Source of the DNA: Lactobacillus gigeriorum DSM 23908 = CRBIP 24.85
GTDB lineage: Bacteria > Bacillota > Bacilli > Lactobacillales > Lactobacillaceae
Direction: 5' to 3'
Assembly: GCF_000296855.1 (NCBI RefSeq)
Contig: NZ_CAKC01000028.1
Coordinates: 1-64,000 of the forward strand
Length of the DNA: 64,000 nucleotides
The notes beneath the pieces were generated by a model. That model had not been told where the DNA came from. It did no database searches and saw only the letters and a program-made list of their open reading frames with translations. Shown one piece after another: positions 34,962 to 44,397 of this stretch; position 1 is the first letter of the stretch; every line of letters starts with the position of its first letter. The translations under genes and the position numbers were made by a program.

Positions 34962-36584
34962 ATGAAGCTTACAAAAGTATTTAGCGTTGGCGCAGTTGCT
35001 CTTGTGTCAGCCTCAGTCTTAGCAGCCTGTGGTTCAAATAAGAGTGGCAGTTCTTCATCAAATGCTAAGCAAGTTGTTAATTGGATCGAAAATGCAGAAA
35101 TCCCAACGATGGACCTTTCTAAGGCAACCGATGTTACGAGTATGAATCAACTTGGTAACGTCGAAGAAGGTTTATACCGTTTAGGCGAAAATGATAAAGT
35201 TGAAAATGCTTTGGCAACCAAGACCCAAGTTTCTAAAGATGGTAAGACTTGGACTTTCACCTTAAGAAAGTCTAAGTGGTCAGATGGTACGCCACTTACA
35301 GCTAAAGACTTTGTCTTCTCTTGGCGTCGTACAGTTAACCCTAAGACAGCTTCAGAATATGCCTACTTGTTCGAAGGCGTCCACAACGCTACGCAAATTT
35401 CTGCTGGTAAGGCTCCTGTTAACAGTTTAGGGGTTGAAGCACAAGGCGACTACAAGTTAGTTGTTCGTTTGGACAAGCGAATCCCATACTTCAAGCTGTT
35501 AATGGGCTTCCCACTATTTTTCCCACAACAAGAAAAAGCCGTCCAAAAATTCGGTTATAAGTACGGTACCGCTTCTAAATACATGGTTTACAACGGTCCA
35601 TTCGTTCAAAAGGGCTGGACAGGCTCTAACCTTTCTTGGAAGTTAGTTAAGAACCCTAATTACTGGGACAAGTCAGCAGTTAAGTTGAAGGCGATTAACT
35701 ACTCCGTCCAAAAGACGCCATCAACGGCTTACAACCTTTACCAATCAAACAAGCTTGATGCGGTTATGCTTGACTCACAACAAACTAAGAACTTAAAGAG
35801 CAACCCTGGCTACACTTTGAGAGATACGGCAGCCACCTTCTACTTACAATTCAATGAAAAGCGGAAGATGTTCCAAAACGCAGACTTGCGTAAAGCCATC
35901 TCAATGTCAATCAACCGTAAGGCTTTAGGGAATGCGCTTGGTGGTTCTAACACTCCAGCAACTAGCCTTACTGCCAAGGGCGTAGTTAACCACGGTGGTC
36001 AAGATTGGTCAGATGTGGTTGGCGACAAGGAATTTAACCAATACAATCCTGGCGAAGCTAAGAAGTACTTCCAAAAGGCACTTAAGGAATTAGGCGTCAA
36101 GAGCTTGTCCTTCTCAATCTTGTCAGACGATACCGATGCTGGTCAAAAGACGACCGAAACTTTGCAAAGTCAATTGGAAGAAAACCTTAGTGGCTTGAAG
36201 GTATCAGTTGCTAACGTACCATTTAAGACGAGATTGAACCGTTCAACCAATGGTAACTTTGATATCGTTGTTTCTGGTTGGTCTGCCGACTTTGCGGATC
36301 CAATTTCCTTCATCGACCTCTTTACTTCAAAGAATGCTAACAACAACGGTAAATGGTCAAATGCTAAGTTCGACCAATTAGTAGCTGATTCTAAGTCTAC
36401 TGGTAACGAAACTCAACGTTGGAACGACTTGAAGGAAGCTGAAAAGATCTTGCTTAAGGAACAAGGTATTTCACCACTTTACTACAAGACTGAAGCATGG
36501 CTCGTTCGTCCTTCAATCAAGGGTATCGTCTACAATGGAGCTGGTTTGAACTATAACTTTAAGTCAGCTTACGTAGCTAAATAG
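34962..36584 (+). CDS. oppA: Oligopeptide ABC transporter, substrate-binding lipoprotein
   Basis: 540 aa. Signal peptide with lipobox SVLAAC, so lipid-anchored outside. SBP_bac_5 fold: WIENAEIPTMDLSKATD, KTWTFTLRKSKWSDGTPLTA with DFVFSWRR, and DIVVSGWSADFADPISFIDL. Length is typical of OppA. It captures peptides for import by OppBCDF, which follow. ATG 34962 with GGAG upstream is chosen. A strong terminator separates it from oppB, so oppA has its own transcript, which allows the excess of binding protein usually needed. Confidence 0.95.
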   Translation: MKLTKVFSVGAVALVSASVLAACGSNKSGSSSSNAKQVVNWIENAEIPTMDLSKATDVTSMNQLGNVEEGLYRLGENDKVENALATKTQVSKDGKTWTFTLRKSKWSDGTPLTAKDFVFSWRRTVNPKTASEYAYLFEGVHNATQISAGKAPVNSLGVEAQGDYKLVVRLDKRIPYFKLLMGFPLFFPQQEKAVQKFGYKYGTASKYMVYNGPFVQKGWTGSNLSWKLVKNPNYWDKSAVKLKAINYSVQKTPSTAYNLYQSNKLDAVMLDSQQTKNLKSNPGYTLRDTAATFYLQFNEKRKMFQNADLRKAISMSINRKALGNALGGSNTPATSLTAKGVVNHGGQDWSDVVGDKEFNQYNPGEAKKYFQKALKELGVKSLSFSILSDDTDAGQKTTETLQSQLEENLSGLKVSVANVPFKTRLNRSTNGNFDIVVSGWSADFADPISFIDLFTSKNANNNGKWSNAKFDQLVADSKSTGNETQRWNDLKEAEKILLKEQGISPLYYKTEAWLVRPSIKGIVYNGAGLNYNFKSAYVAK

Positions 36585-36590
36585 CAAGAA

Positions 36591-36622
36591 GAAAAAGCAG
36601 TGATCGCTGCTTTTTCTTTTTA
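36591..36622 (+). terminator. oppA terminator
   Basis: GAAAAAGCAG-TGATCG-CTGCTTTTTC perfect 10-bp stem followed by more Ts. Confidence 0.85.
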
Positions 36623-36656
36623 TGAATGGTCGATAACTGACTAATAGTAAGAAATT

Positions 36657-36665
36657 TGCTATAAT
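36657..36665 (+). promoter_or_regulatory. Promoter of oppBCDF
   Basis: Extended -10 TGCTATAAT, about 50 bases before the oppB start. Together with the oppA terminator it shows that the permease genes can be transcribed separately. Confidence 0.55.
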
Positions 36666-36716
36666 AACAAAAAACTTAAAACAAAAATGTAACATTAATA
36701 CGAGGGAGCCGGATTT

Positions 36717-37646
36717 ATGACAAAGTATCTATTAAAACGAATATTTTACATGATTCTCACTTTGTTTCTTGTGGCGACGATCACTTTCTTCTTGATGAAG
36801 TTCATGCCAGGTTCACCATATGCCAATGAAGAAAAATTGACCCCACAACAGATTCATATCATGAATGAACAATATGGCTTGAATAAACCATTAATTGTGC
36901 AATATTTGCTCTATCTAGGTGGGATGCTCCATGGCGACTTTGGGACTAGTTTCCAATACAGTAACCAACCAGTGTCTAGCTTGATAGCAGCGAGATTAGG
37001 GGCTTCCGTACAATTAGGATTGCAGGCATTGATTGTCGGCGTAATTTTGGGCGTAATTATTGGCTCAATTGCTGCCATGAAACAAGGAACCTGGGTTGAT
37101 TCAACTGCCACGGTCATCGCCATTATCGGTAAGAGTGTACCTAACTTTGTTTTGGCGGTTTTATTGCAATACTACATTGGTTTAAAGCTAGGTTGGTTCT
37201 CAATTGCCGGTTGGGGTGATTTCTCCCAAACGATTTTGCCAACCATTGCCTTGTCAGTGGGGCCATTGGCGGAAACAGCGCGGTTTATTCGTACCAGCAT
37301 GGTTGATACGCTCAGTAGCGACTACATTGAATTAGGTAAAGCTAAAGGTTTAAGTCGAATGGAAGTAATTCGCAAGCACGCAATGCGGAATTCCTTTATT
37401 CCGTTGGTTACTTTGATTGGACCTTATGCTGTGGCTTTGATGACCGGATCAATGGTAATTGAAAATATCTTCAACATTCCTGGTATTGGGGAACAGTTCG
37501 TTAAATCGATTTTGACCAATGACTACCCAACGATCATGGGGGTAACCATGGTTTACTGTATTGGCTTAGTGGTAATTTTATTGATTACTGATATTATTTA
37601 TGGATTAATTGATCCAAGAATTAGATTAGCAGGAGGCGAAGCGTAA
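36717..37646 (+). CDS. oppB: Oligopeptide ABC transporter permease OppB
   Basis: 309 aa, six membrane helices. N-terminal LKRIFYMILTLFLVATITFF, then the ABC permease EAA loop ELGKAKGLSRMEVIRKHAMR with NSFIPLVTLIGP, and ENIFNIPGIGEQFVKSI. It forms the membrane channel with OppC. GAGGGAG precedes the ATG. Its stop TAA is directly followed by the oppC ATG. Confidence 0.95.
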   Translation: MTKYLLKRIFYMILTLFLVATITFFLMKFMPGSPYANEEKLTPQQIHIMNEQYGLNKPLIVQYLLYLGGMLHGDFGTSFQYSNQPVSSLIAARLGASVQLGLQALIVGVILGVIIGSIAAMKQGTWVDSTATVIAIIGKSVPNFVLAVLLQYYIGLKLGWFSIAGWGDFSQTILPTIALSVGPLAETARFIRTSMVDTLSSDYIELGKAKGLSRMEVIRKHAMRNSFIPLVTLIGPYAVALMTGSMVIENIFNIPGIGEQFVKSILTNDYPTIMGVTMVYCIGLVVILLITDIIYGLIDPRIRLAGGEA

Positions 37647-38678
37647 ATGGATGAAAAAGACCTTAATTTAACCCCAGAAGATTTTGAACCATTACCAGAA
37701 GGCGCTGCGCAAGACAACGAAAAGATTTCTGGACCTTCGCTCTCTTTTGGACAAAATGTCTGGCTACGGTTTAAGCAGCGCAAGGCAGCAGTTATTTCTG
37801 CCGTTGTCATTATTTTGATGGTTTTGGTAGCTTTTGGCTCAACGCCTTTTATCAATAAGAGTACCTTGGTTAGATCGCATCCAGAATATGCTAACTTGCC
37901 AGCGAAAGTTCCTGGCCTTGATGCGATCAATGGCTTAAATGGCAAAATTAAGCAAAATGGTCAATGGGTTGATGCCTATGCCCAAAACAACGTTCCTAAG
38001 GATAAGTACTTTATTGCCGGAACTGACTATCTTGGCCGCTCGCTAGCTCAAAGAATTATCTATGGTACTAAAGTTTCGTTGATCGTTGCTTTGGTGGCAG
38101 CCTTCTTTGACCTTACGCTTGGGGTGTTTTACGGAATCGTTTCTGGTTGGAAAGGCGGTGGCGTAGACAACGTCCTGCAGCGAATCATTGAAATCATTTC
38201 TTCCGTACCAAACTTGATTATCGTAGTTTTGATGTTAGTGGTTTTGCACCCAGGAATTACTTCAATTATTTTAGCGATCGCCATCTCCAGTTGGACAACG
38301 ATGGCACGGCAGGTACGGGCAGAAACGCTTAGTTTAAAAAATGAAGAATACGTTTTGGCGGCTCGTTCACTTGGTGAATCAGGCTGGAAAATTGCGTGGA
38401 AGCACTTGGTGCCAAATCTTTCCAGCATCATTATTATTCAAACGATGTATACGATCCCTTCGGCAATCTTCTTTGAAGCTTTCTTAAGTTTCATCGGAAT
38501 CGGAATTACTGCACCAGAAACCTCGCTTGGGGTATTGCTTAACGAAGGGCAAAAGAACTTCCAATTCTTGCCATATCAAATGTGGTATCCAGCCATCGTT
38601 TTGTGTATTTTAATGATTGCCTTTAACTTATTGGGCGATGGTCTCCGTGATGCCTTTGACCCTAGAGGACAGAAATAG
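37647..38678 (+). CDS. oppC: Oligopeptide ABC transporter permease OppC
   Basis: 343 aa. An N-terminal cytosolic stretch of about 40 residues precedes the first helix (AAVISAVVIILMVLVAFGST). GTDYLGRSLAQRIIYGTKVS and the EAA loop YVLAARSLGESGWKIAWKHL are family features, as is EAFLSFIGIGITAPETSLG. Partner of OppB. Start ATG follows the oppB stop without a gap, and GGAGGCG in the end of oppB serves as ribosome site. Confidence 0.95.
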   Translation: MDEKDLNLTPEDFEPLPEGAAQDNEKISGPSLSFGQNVWLRFKQRKAAVISAVVIILMVLVAFGSTPFINKSTLVRSHPEYANLPAKVPGLDAINGLNGKIKQNGQWVDAYAQNNVPKDKYFIAGTDYLGRSLAQRIIYGTKVSLIVALVAAFFDLTLGVFYGIVSGWKGGGVDNVLQRIIEIISSVPNLIIVVLMLVVLHPGITSIILAIAISSWTTMARQVRAETLSLKNEEYVLAARSLGESGWKIAWKHLVPNLSSIIIIQTMYTIPSAIFFEAFLSFIGIGITAPETSLGVLLNEGQKNFQFLPYQMWYPAIVLCILMIAFNLLGDGLRDAFDPRGQK

Positions 38679-38692
38679 AAAGGAAGACTTAC

Positions 38693-39742
38693 ATGCCAGA
38701 GAGAATTTTAGATGTAAAAAATTTAAAAATTGACTTTCATACTTATGCTGGTGAAGTTAAAGCCATCCGTGACGTTTCTTTCCATTTGAATCAAGGCGAG
38801 ACTTTAGCTATTGTCGGCGAATCCGGTTCAGGTAAGTCGGTTACTACAAGATCCATTATTGGTTTATTAGCCAAAAACGCCAAGGTAATGGGTGGCGAGA
38901 TTAATTTTCATGGTAAAAATCTGCTTAGCTTGTCAGAAAAAGAATGGCAAAAGATTCGTGGTAATGAGATTGCGATGATTTTCCAGGATCCGATGACTTC
39001 GCTCGACCCAACAATGAAAATTGGCCAACAGATTGCAGAGCCGTTGATTAAGCACAAGGGCGTTTCCAAAAAGGAAGCTTGGAAAAAGGCTTTGGAAATG
39101 ATGAAGGCAGTAGGGATTCCGAATGCGGAAGAAAGAATTAATCAATATCCGCATCAATTCTCTGGTGGGATGCGCCAACGGATTGTCATTGCGATTGCCT
39201 TGATCTGTGAACCGGAAATTTTACTTGCGGATGAGCCAACTACAGCCTTAGACGTAACCGTACAAGCAGAAATCTTGGACTTGATGAAAGATTTACAAAA
39301 GCGGGTAAAGACTTCGATTATCTTTATTACGCACGATTTAGGCGTGGTTGCGGGCATGGCTGATCGCGTTGCCGTAATGTATGCCGGAGAGTTTTTGGAA
39401 TATGGTACGGTTGACGATATTTTCTATAATCCACAACACCCGTATACATGGGGCTTGATTAATTCGATGCCAACCTTGGAAAGCGAAAAGCTTGAAGCAA
39501 TTCCGGGAACGCCTCCAGACTTGCTGGATCCACCTAAAGGCGACCCGTTTGCACCACGTAATGCCTATGCGATGCGCATTGATGTCGAACGCAAGCCACC
39601 ATTTTTCCAAGTTTCGCCAACACATTTTGCGGCCACTTGGCTGCTCGCACCGGGAGCACCAGAAGTAGAGCCACCATTGGAAATTCAACGCCGGTGGAAG
39701 AAGTTTAAAGCAATGCAAGCATCAGCGGATAAGGGGGAATAA
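38693..39742 (+). CDS. oppD: Oligopeptide ABC transporter ATPase OppD
   Basis: 349 aa. Walker [10 protein letters not shown]-loop [10 protein letters not shown], signature FSGGMRQR, Walker [13 protein letters not shown], and ITHDLGVV with the switch His. The C-terminal oligopeptide transporter extension ([20 protein letters not shown] and after) is present. Drives peptide import together with OppF. Confidence 0.95.
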   Translation: MPERILDVKNLKIDFHTYAGEVKAIRDVSFHLNQGETLAIVGESGSGKSVTTRSIIGLLAKNAKVMGGEINFHGKNLLSLSEKEWQKIRGNEIAMIFQDPMTSLDPTMKIGQQIAEPLIKHKGVSKKEAWKKALEMMKAVGIPNAEERINQYPHQFSGGMRQRIVIAIALICEPEILLADEPTTALDVTVQAEILDLMKDLQKRVKTSIIFITHDLGVVAGMADRVAVMYAGEFLEYGTVDDIFYNPQHPYTWGLINSMPTLESEKLEAIPGTPPDLLDPPKGDPFAPRNAYAMRIDVERKPPFFQVSPTHFAATWLLAPGAPEVEPPLEIQRRWKKFKAMQASADKGE

Positions 39743-39743
39743 G

Positions 39744-40685
39744 ATGACTGAAAAGAAGGCACTTTTGCAAGTTAAGCATTTGAAGCAATACTTTAAAAAT
39801 GGACGTCATACCACCAAAGCCGTCGATGATGTAAGCTTTGATATTTATGAAGGTGAAACTTTTGGTTTGGTAGGCGAATCCGGTTCGGGTAAGACGACGA
39901 CTGGAAGATCAATTTTGCAATTGTATCATCCAACCTCGGGTGAAATTTTATTCGATGGTCAAGATGTCGCTAAATTAAAATCTCGCTCAGACCAATTGGC
40001 TTTCCGCCGTCAAGCGCAGATGATCTTCCAAGATCCGTATGCTTCTTTGAATCCAAGAATGACAGTTGAGGACATTATTGCGGAAGGTCTCGACATCCAT
40101 GGCCTAGTTAAGGATAAGGACGAGCGCCGAAAGCGGGTTGAAGAATTGCTGGAAACAGTGGGACTTAATAAAAACCATGCTAGTCGGTTCCCTCATGAAT
40201 TCTCAGGTGGTCAGCGCCAAAGAATTGGAATTGCGCGTGCACTAGCCGTTAAACCAAAATTTATCGTAGCCGATGAACCAATTTCAGCCTTGGATGTTTC
40301 GATTCAAGCTCAGGTGGTCAACTTGATGATTGAATTGCAAAAAAAGCGGGGCTTAACTTACTTATTTATCGCGCATGACCTATCAATGGTAAAATTTATT
40401 TCAGATCGAATTGGCGTAATGCACTTCGGCAAGTTGCTAGAAGTAGGACCAGCTGATGAAGTCTATGATCATCCCTTGCATGATTATACGAAGAGCTTGA
40501 TTTCAGCAGTCCCAATTCCTGATCCAGAAATTGAACGCAGTCGTAAACGTTTGACTTATGATGCCAACAAAGAAGAATTTGATGGTAAAAAGCGGACGAT
40601 GCATGAAATTCGTCCAGGTCATTTTGTTCGTTGTGCAGACGACGAAGTGGCTCATTACGAAGCGGTTGCGCAAAGTTACGAATAG
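39744..40685 (+). CDS. oppF: Oligopeptide ABC transporter ATPase OppF
   Basis: 313 aa. Walker [15 protein letters not shown]-loop [11 protein letters not shown], signature FSGGQRQR, Walker [13 protein letters not shown], then IAHDLSMV. The tail [16 protein letters not shown] carries the Cys-containing end typical of OppF. Starts one base after the oppD stop. pepE follows 11 bp downstream, linking import to peptide breakdown. Confidence 0.95.
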   Translation: MTEKKALLQVKHLKQYFKNGRHTTKAVDDVSFDIYEGETFGLVGESGSGKTTTGRSILQLYHPTSGEILFDGQDVAKLKSRSDQLAFRRQAQMIFQDPYASLNPRMTVEDIIAEGLDIHGLVKDKDERRKRVEELLETVGLNKNHASRFPHEFSGGQRQRIGIARALAVKPKFIVADEPISALDVSIQAQVVNLMIELQKKRGLTYLFIAHDLSMVKFISDRIGVMHFGKLLEVGPADEVYDHPLHDYTKSLISAVPIPDPEIERSRKRLTYDANKEEFDGKKRTMHEIRPGHFVRCADDEVAHYEAVAQSYE

Positions 40686-40696
40686 ACGAGGTAAGT

Positions 40697-42010
40697 ATGG
40701 CACATCAATTATCATTAGATGAAATTAAACAATTTAAGAAAGATTATGCTGGTCAAGCACAAAATCACGTGGCTGAATTAGCAGTAGTTACCAATGGCGT
40801 GCAAAAAGCCAGCTACAATACTGCAGCTGTTGATCGCTTGAATCGTACTTTTTCAATTGAAATTCCCACTGACAATGTGACGGATCAAAAGCAATCAGGC
40901 CGCTGCTGGTTGTTTGCAGCGTTAAACGTATTGCGTCATGAATTTGCTAAGAAGTATCAAGCTAAGAATTTTTTATTTTCACAAAGCTACTTGTTTTTCT
41001 GGGATCGAATTGAAAGAGCAAATATTTTCTTTGATCGGATCTTGGAAACGGCTGATGAACCGCTTGATGATCGGTTAGTGCAAAGCTACTTGCGGGCACC
41101 CGACACTGATGGTGGTCAATGGCATATGGCAGTTTCGCTGATCAGAAAGTATGGCTTAGTACCTGCTTATGCCCAATCTGAAAGCTTTACTGCTAATAAT
41201 ACCGCAGCCTTTAACCAAGCTTTGAACATGAAATTGCGCGAAGATGCCTTAGTTTTGCGCGAATTAAGTCAAAAAGGCGACCATGATGCAGTTGAAGCCA
41301 AGCGTCAAGCCTTCTTGAGTGAAGTCTACCGGATGGCAGTAATCGCCTTTGGTCAGCCAGTTGAAAAATTCGACTTGGAATACAAAGACGATAATGGTCA
41401 ATATCAACTCAAGCAGGATTTAACACCACTTGATTTCTTCCATGAATACTTTACTGATGATCTTGATGATTATGTAGTCGTATTTAATGCACCTGATCAC
41501 GAATTCAATCATCTTTATGGCTTGCCATTTGAAGACAATGTCGTTGGTGGCGTACCAGTGCAGTTCTTAAATGCTAAAATCGATGTCTTAAAACAAGCCG
41601 CCATTGAACAGTTGAAGGCTGGTGAAACGTTGTGGTTTGGCTGTGACGTTGGCAAGGCTAGCGATCGTCAAGCAGGAATCTTAGCTGCTGATTTGTATCA
41701 AACGGATACGATTTTGGGTATTGAAACTAAATTAGATAAAAAAGCTCGCTTGTTGACGGGGGCTAGTGGCTCAACTCATGCCATGACTTTGGTGGGGGTT
41801 GATGTAGTTGCTGGTAAGCCACGTCAATGGAAAGTTGAAAATTCTTGGGGCACTAAGGTCGGCAAGAATGGTTACTTTGTAATGGACGACAAGTGGTTCG
41901 ACGAATATTTATTTAAAGTAGTGGTTAAGAAGCAATACTTGCCAGCAGAACTGGTTAAGCTTGCCGAAGGCGCAGCTACGCCAATCAAGCCATGGGATTC
42001 AATGGCATAA
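40697..42010 (+). CDS. pepE: C1B (bleomycin hydrolase-like) cysteine peptidase, PepE/PepC type
   Basis: 437 aa, cytosolic. Catalytic Cys 70 in DQKQSGRCWLFAALNVLRHE, His in SGSTHAMTLVGVD and Asn in WKVENSWGTK, the papain-like triad of the C1B family. Length and the C-terminal PWDSMA agree with the thiol endopeptidase PepE of L. helveticus as I recall it; PepC and PepG are close paralogues, so the exact name is less sure than the family. ATG 40697 is preceded by GAGGTAAG. It appears to be the last gene of the opp operon. Confidence 0.88.
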   Translation: MAHQLSLDEIKQFKKDYAGQAQNHVAELAVVTNGVQKASYNTAAVDRLNRTFSIEIPTDNVTDQKQSGRCWLFAALNVLRHEFAKKYQAKNFLFSQSYLFFWDRIERANIFFDRILETADEPLDDRLVQSYLRAPDTDGGQWHMAVSLIRKYGLVPAYAQSESFTANNTAAFNQALNMKLREDALVLRELSQKGDHDAVEAKRQAFLSEVYRMAVIAFGQPVEKFDLEYKDDNGQYQLKQDLTPLDFFHEYFTDDLDDYVVVFNAPDHEFNHLYGLPFEDNVVGGVPVQFLNAKIDVLKQAAIEQLKAGETLWFGCDVGKASDRQAGILAADLYQTDTILGIETKLDKKARLLTGASGSTHAMTLVGVDVVAGKPRQWKVENSWGTKVGKNGYFVMDDKWFDEYLFKVVVKKQYLPAELVKLAEGAATPIKPWDSMA

Positions 42011-42022
42011 AAATAGTAAGCA

Positions 42023-42055
42023 AAAAGGCTCGAAGGATCTACCTTCGAGCCTTTT
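42023..42055 (+). terminator. Terminator of the opp-pepE operon
   Basis: AAAAGGCTCGAAGG-ATCTA-CCTTCGAGCCTTTT, perfect 14-bp stem. Confidence 0.9.
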
Positions 42056-42066
42056 AGTTTAGAGAA

Positions 42067-42195
42067 TTATGTAAACTGATTACTTATAGGACTTCTTGCA
42101 TTTAGATATAAGTTAATCAATTGAATTGACCCATCACTATTATTAACATTAGTAAAGCAATAGTTCAATACATCATCATGATACTGTTGATACGC
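42067..42195 (-). pseudogene. Possible short gene remnant
   Basis: A 43-codon minus-strand frame without a start reads YQQYHDDVLNYCFTNVNN followed by SDGSIQLINLYLNARS. The composition looks like coding sequence, but I do not recognise it and there is no ribosome site. It may be the leftover of a deleted gene. Confidence 0.3.
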
Positions 42196-42284
42196 TTAGA
42201 ATGCAACTTCCTTGACCGATTTTTCTTTACTTGTACCATTTTTTTCACTAAAATCAAACATAACGAATAAGAAGGTTAAAAGTT

Positions 42285-42746
42285 ATGGTATATTTTCAAA
42301 AAATGACGCCGGAAGGCTATCGACAAATTGAAGCAGAAATTGCTAAGTTGAAGCAAGATCGTCCTCGTAGAATCAAAATTTTGCAGGCTGCTAGAGCTTT
42401 GGGCGACTTATCAGAAAATACAGAGTATACAGAAGCTAAGCGCGATTTAGGCCATTTGCAGAGCCGTATTCGTTATCTAGAAAAGCAATTAAAATATGCA
42501 GAAATCGTTGAAAAACAAGATGATGGGTTAGTTAATCTCGGCAAAAGCGTTGAATTGCGCTTTGATGATGACGATGAAGTGGAAACTTATCAAGTCGTTG
42601 GGCGGATGGAAGCAGATTTGGCATTAGGCAAAGTGTCATTTGATTCGCCACTTGGACAAGCAATTATGAAACAAGCTGCTGGAACTACGGTTACAGTAGA
42701 GGCGCCAGCAGGCAATTATCAAGTTACGATTGTTGCAGTTAAGTAA
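42285..42746 (+). CDS. greA: Transcription elongation factor GreA
   Basis: 153 aa. Rescues stalled RNA polymerase by stimulating transcript cleavage. The N-terminal coiled coil (about 10-75) has the conserved ARALGDLSENTEYTEAKRDL with the acidic tip residues; the C-terminal domain has DSPLGQAIMKQAAGTTVTVE. ATG 42285 has AAGAAGG upstream. Monocistronic. Confidence 0.94.
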   Translation: MVYFQKMTPEGYRQIEAEIAKLKQDRPRRIKILQAARALGDLSENTEYTEAKRDLGHLQSRIRYLEKQLKYAEIVEKQDDGLVNLGKSVELRFDDDDEVETYQVVGRMEADLALGKVSFDSPLGQAIMKQAAGTTVTVEAPAGNYQVTIVAVK

Positions 42747-42835
42747 CGCCAGCGTGGATTTTGTAAAGGATTCTTATTTTTTAAATGACTAACTCTGTTA
42801 TAATATAGCTTATAAGTAAAGATAGGGGTGGAAAT

Positions 42836-43498
42836 GTGAATACACCTAATTCGAGAGAAGGTAACTTGATTCGGTTCGTCGTGTATTGTATTGCCTATGT
42901 TATGGCAGCTGGCGTGGTCGAATTAGTAAGCCAGAAGACACCGCTTCGAGTTTGGGACTTAATTTTATATGCATTAGTAACAACAATGGTTTTGTTGTTC
43001 TATGTTTATCGCTTTAATCGCGAGCAGCGCTTCTTTGAGCGAGTAGCTACCTTACCGGTCCTAGGTGACTTTGGTTTGACGGTCGGCTTAACGCTAGCGA
43101 CTATCGCCAGTAGAATTTTGGTGATGTATTTCCAGACTTTAGGTAAGGTTCCTAGCTACGGTTTTCAGGCTAGCTTTGTTAAACATGAAAGTACGGGATT
43201 GTTTTGGTTTTTAATGTTGGCAGAAGGGATTGTATTACCAATTCTGCAGCAGTACCTTACTACCGGTTTTTTGTTTAACTATTTATTTAGAGATAATAAT
43301 CGAACTGTTGCCTTGATTGGCATCGTTTGTTCAGGAATTTTGTTTAGTTTATTGAATTTCCAGCATTCGTTGATTTTGCTAGTAATTGAGGCAGCTTACG
43401 GGATGTTTTTCGCATGGTCTTACATGTATACTCAGACTTTGCGGATGCCAATTTATTTGGCGATTTTGAGCGGTGTTTTGATCGTGGTAATGATGTAA
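42836..43498 (+). CDS. CPBP-like membrane protein with altered active-site motifs
   Basis: 220 aa, about six or seven membrane helices. The order resembles the CPBP (CAAX protease/bacteriocin immunity) family: AEGIVLPILQQYLTTGFLFN is where the EExxxR motif should be and LLNFQHSLILLVIEAAYGMF where HxxxN should follow. The Glu-Glu and Arg are replaced, so protease activity is unlikely. Start GTG 42836 with AGGGGTGG upstream. Function unknown. Confidence 0.6.
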   Translation: MNTPNSREGNLIRFVVYCIAYVMAAGVVELVSQKTPLRVWDLILYALVTTMVLLFYVYRFNREQRFFERVATLPVLGDFGLTVGLTLATIASRILVMYFQTLGKVPSYGFQASFVKHESTGLFWFLMLAEGIVLPILQQYLTTGFLFNYLFRDNNRTVALIGIVCSGILFSLLNFQHSLILLVIEAAYGMFFAWSYMYTQTLRMPIYLAILSGVLIVVMM

Positions 43499-43511
43499 AT
43501 ATAGACAAAGT

Positions 43512-43545
43512 AAAAGGAGCCATCTGAATGATGACTCCTTTTTTA
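43512..43545. terminator. Bidirectional terminator
   Basis: AAAAGGAGCCATC-TGAAT-GATGACTCCTTTT. It serves the CPBP-like gene on plus and probably tRNA-Gly on minus. Confidence 0.8.
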
Positions 43546-43548
43546 ATA

Positions 43549-43619
43549 AGCGGATAGCGTGAATCGAACCCGCATCTTCAGCTTGGGAAGCTGACGTTCT
43601 ACCATTTAACTATACCCGC
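43549..43619 (-). tRNA. tRNA-Gly (anticodon CCC)
   Basis: 71 nt on the minus strand. Acceptor GCGGGTA/TATCCGC with one G-U pair; anticodon stem TCAGC/GCTGA with loop TTCCCAA, giving CCC (codon GGG); T loop GTTCGATTC. CCA is not encoded. Confidence 0.92.
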
Positions 43620-43683
43620 GCTATGTTTACTATTTTATCATGTTTGTGGGATGAAAGCGAATAAATTTTTGAGGTTAGAGCAA

Positions 43684-44283
43684 TCATTTGCTTGTTACTT
43701 TGGTAGCTGTCAACTGAATCTGACTGCGATCAATTAATGAAGTAAAATTCTGAAATAGCCACCGGCGCAACTCATTAGGTTCGATCACAAGAGGCATGCG
43801 TTGATGAATTGGTGCCATCGTTTTATTAGGAGCGGTAGTCACCATCGAAAAACGATCTTGATCATAGATTCCAGCAACTAGCGTTAATGGCTCATGTTCA
43901 TTATAAAATTGATATTGCTGACGGTAGTAACGACCGTTGGCTTTTTTAATTCGTTCAGGACCATATTCATAAAAAGACTGACACACAATTAAGCAGCGTT
44001 GGCGCTTAAATGAATGATCCCAAAGCGAAGGCTTGGCCTCATAGAAACGTTCGATCCGCGCATTGAACAATAATTTTTTGGCATCAACTGGACTAGGATA
44101 GCCCCAGGTTTTATCCACCAATTGTAATTTTTCATGGTCATACAGCAGAACGGGTGCTGTATGACCTGGAAAAATATCATGGCTAGAAAAATCCTGCTCA
44201 TAATCAACAAGTGGTAAGGCTAATTCTGTTTGTAAATATTTTTTGAGCAAAGAATAAGTTGGCAGAGTAAATTGATTACACAT
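43684..44283 (-). CDS. SOS response-associated peptidase (SRAP/YedK family)
   Basis: 199 aa. SRAP proteins cross-link through Cys 2 to abasic sites in single-stranded DNA and protect them. Seen: MCNQFTLP with Cys 2, FNARIERFYEAKP, CLIVCQSFYEY with the active Glu, and MAPIHQRMPLVI with the active His. The start is fixed at 44283 because Cys must be residue 2 and GGGGGA lies upstream; the longer frame to 44457 overlaps the trpS promoter area. It faces away from trpS. Confidence 0.9.
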   Translation of the reverse strand: MCNQFTLPTYSLLKKYLQTELALPLVDYEQDFSSHDIFPGHTAPVLLYDHEKLQLVDKTWGYPSPVDAKKLLFNARIERFYEAKPSLWDHSFKRQRCLIVCQSFYEYGPERIKKANGRYYRQQYQFYNEHEPLTLVAGIYDQDRFSMVTTAPNKTMAPIHQRMPLVIEPNELRRWLFQNFTSLIDRSQIQLTATKVTSK

Positions 44284-44397
44284 CACAAGTCCCCCATAAA
44301 AACGGTCTCTTTGTTTAATAATAAAGGTTTTTTTGTTAAAATGAAAACAATAACATAAGATCGATAAAATGATGAAAAAGAAAGCGAGAGATTGATT

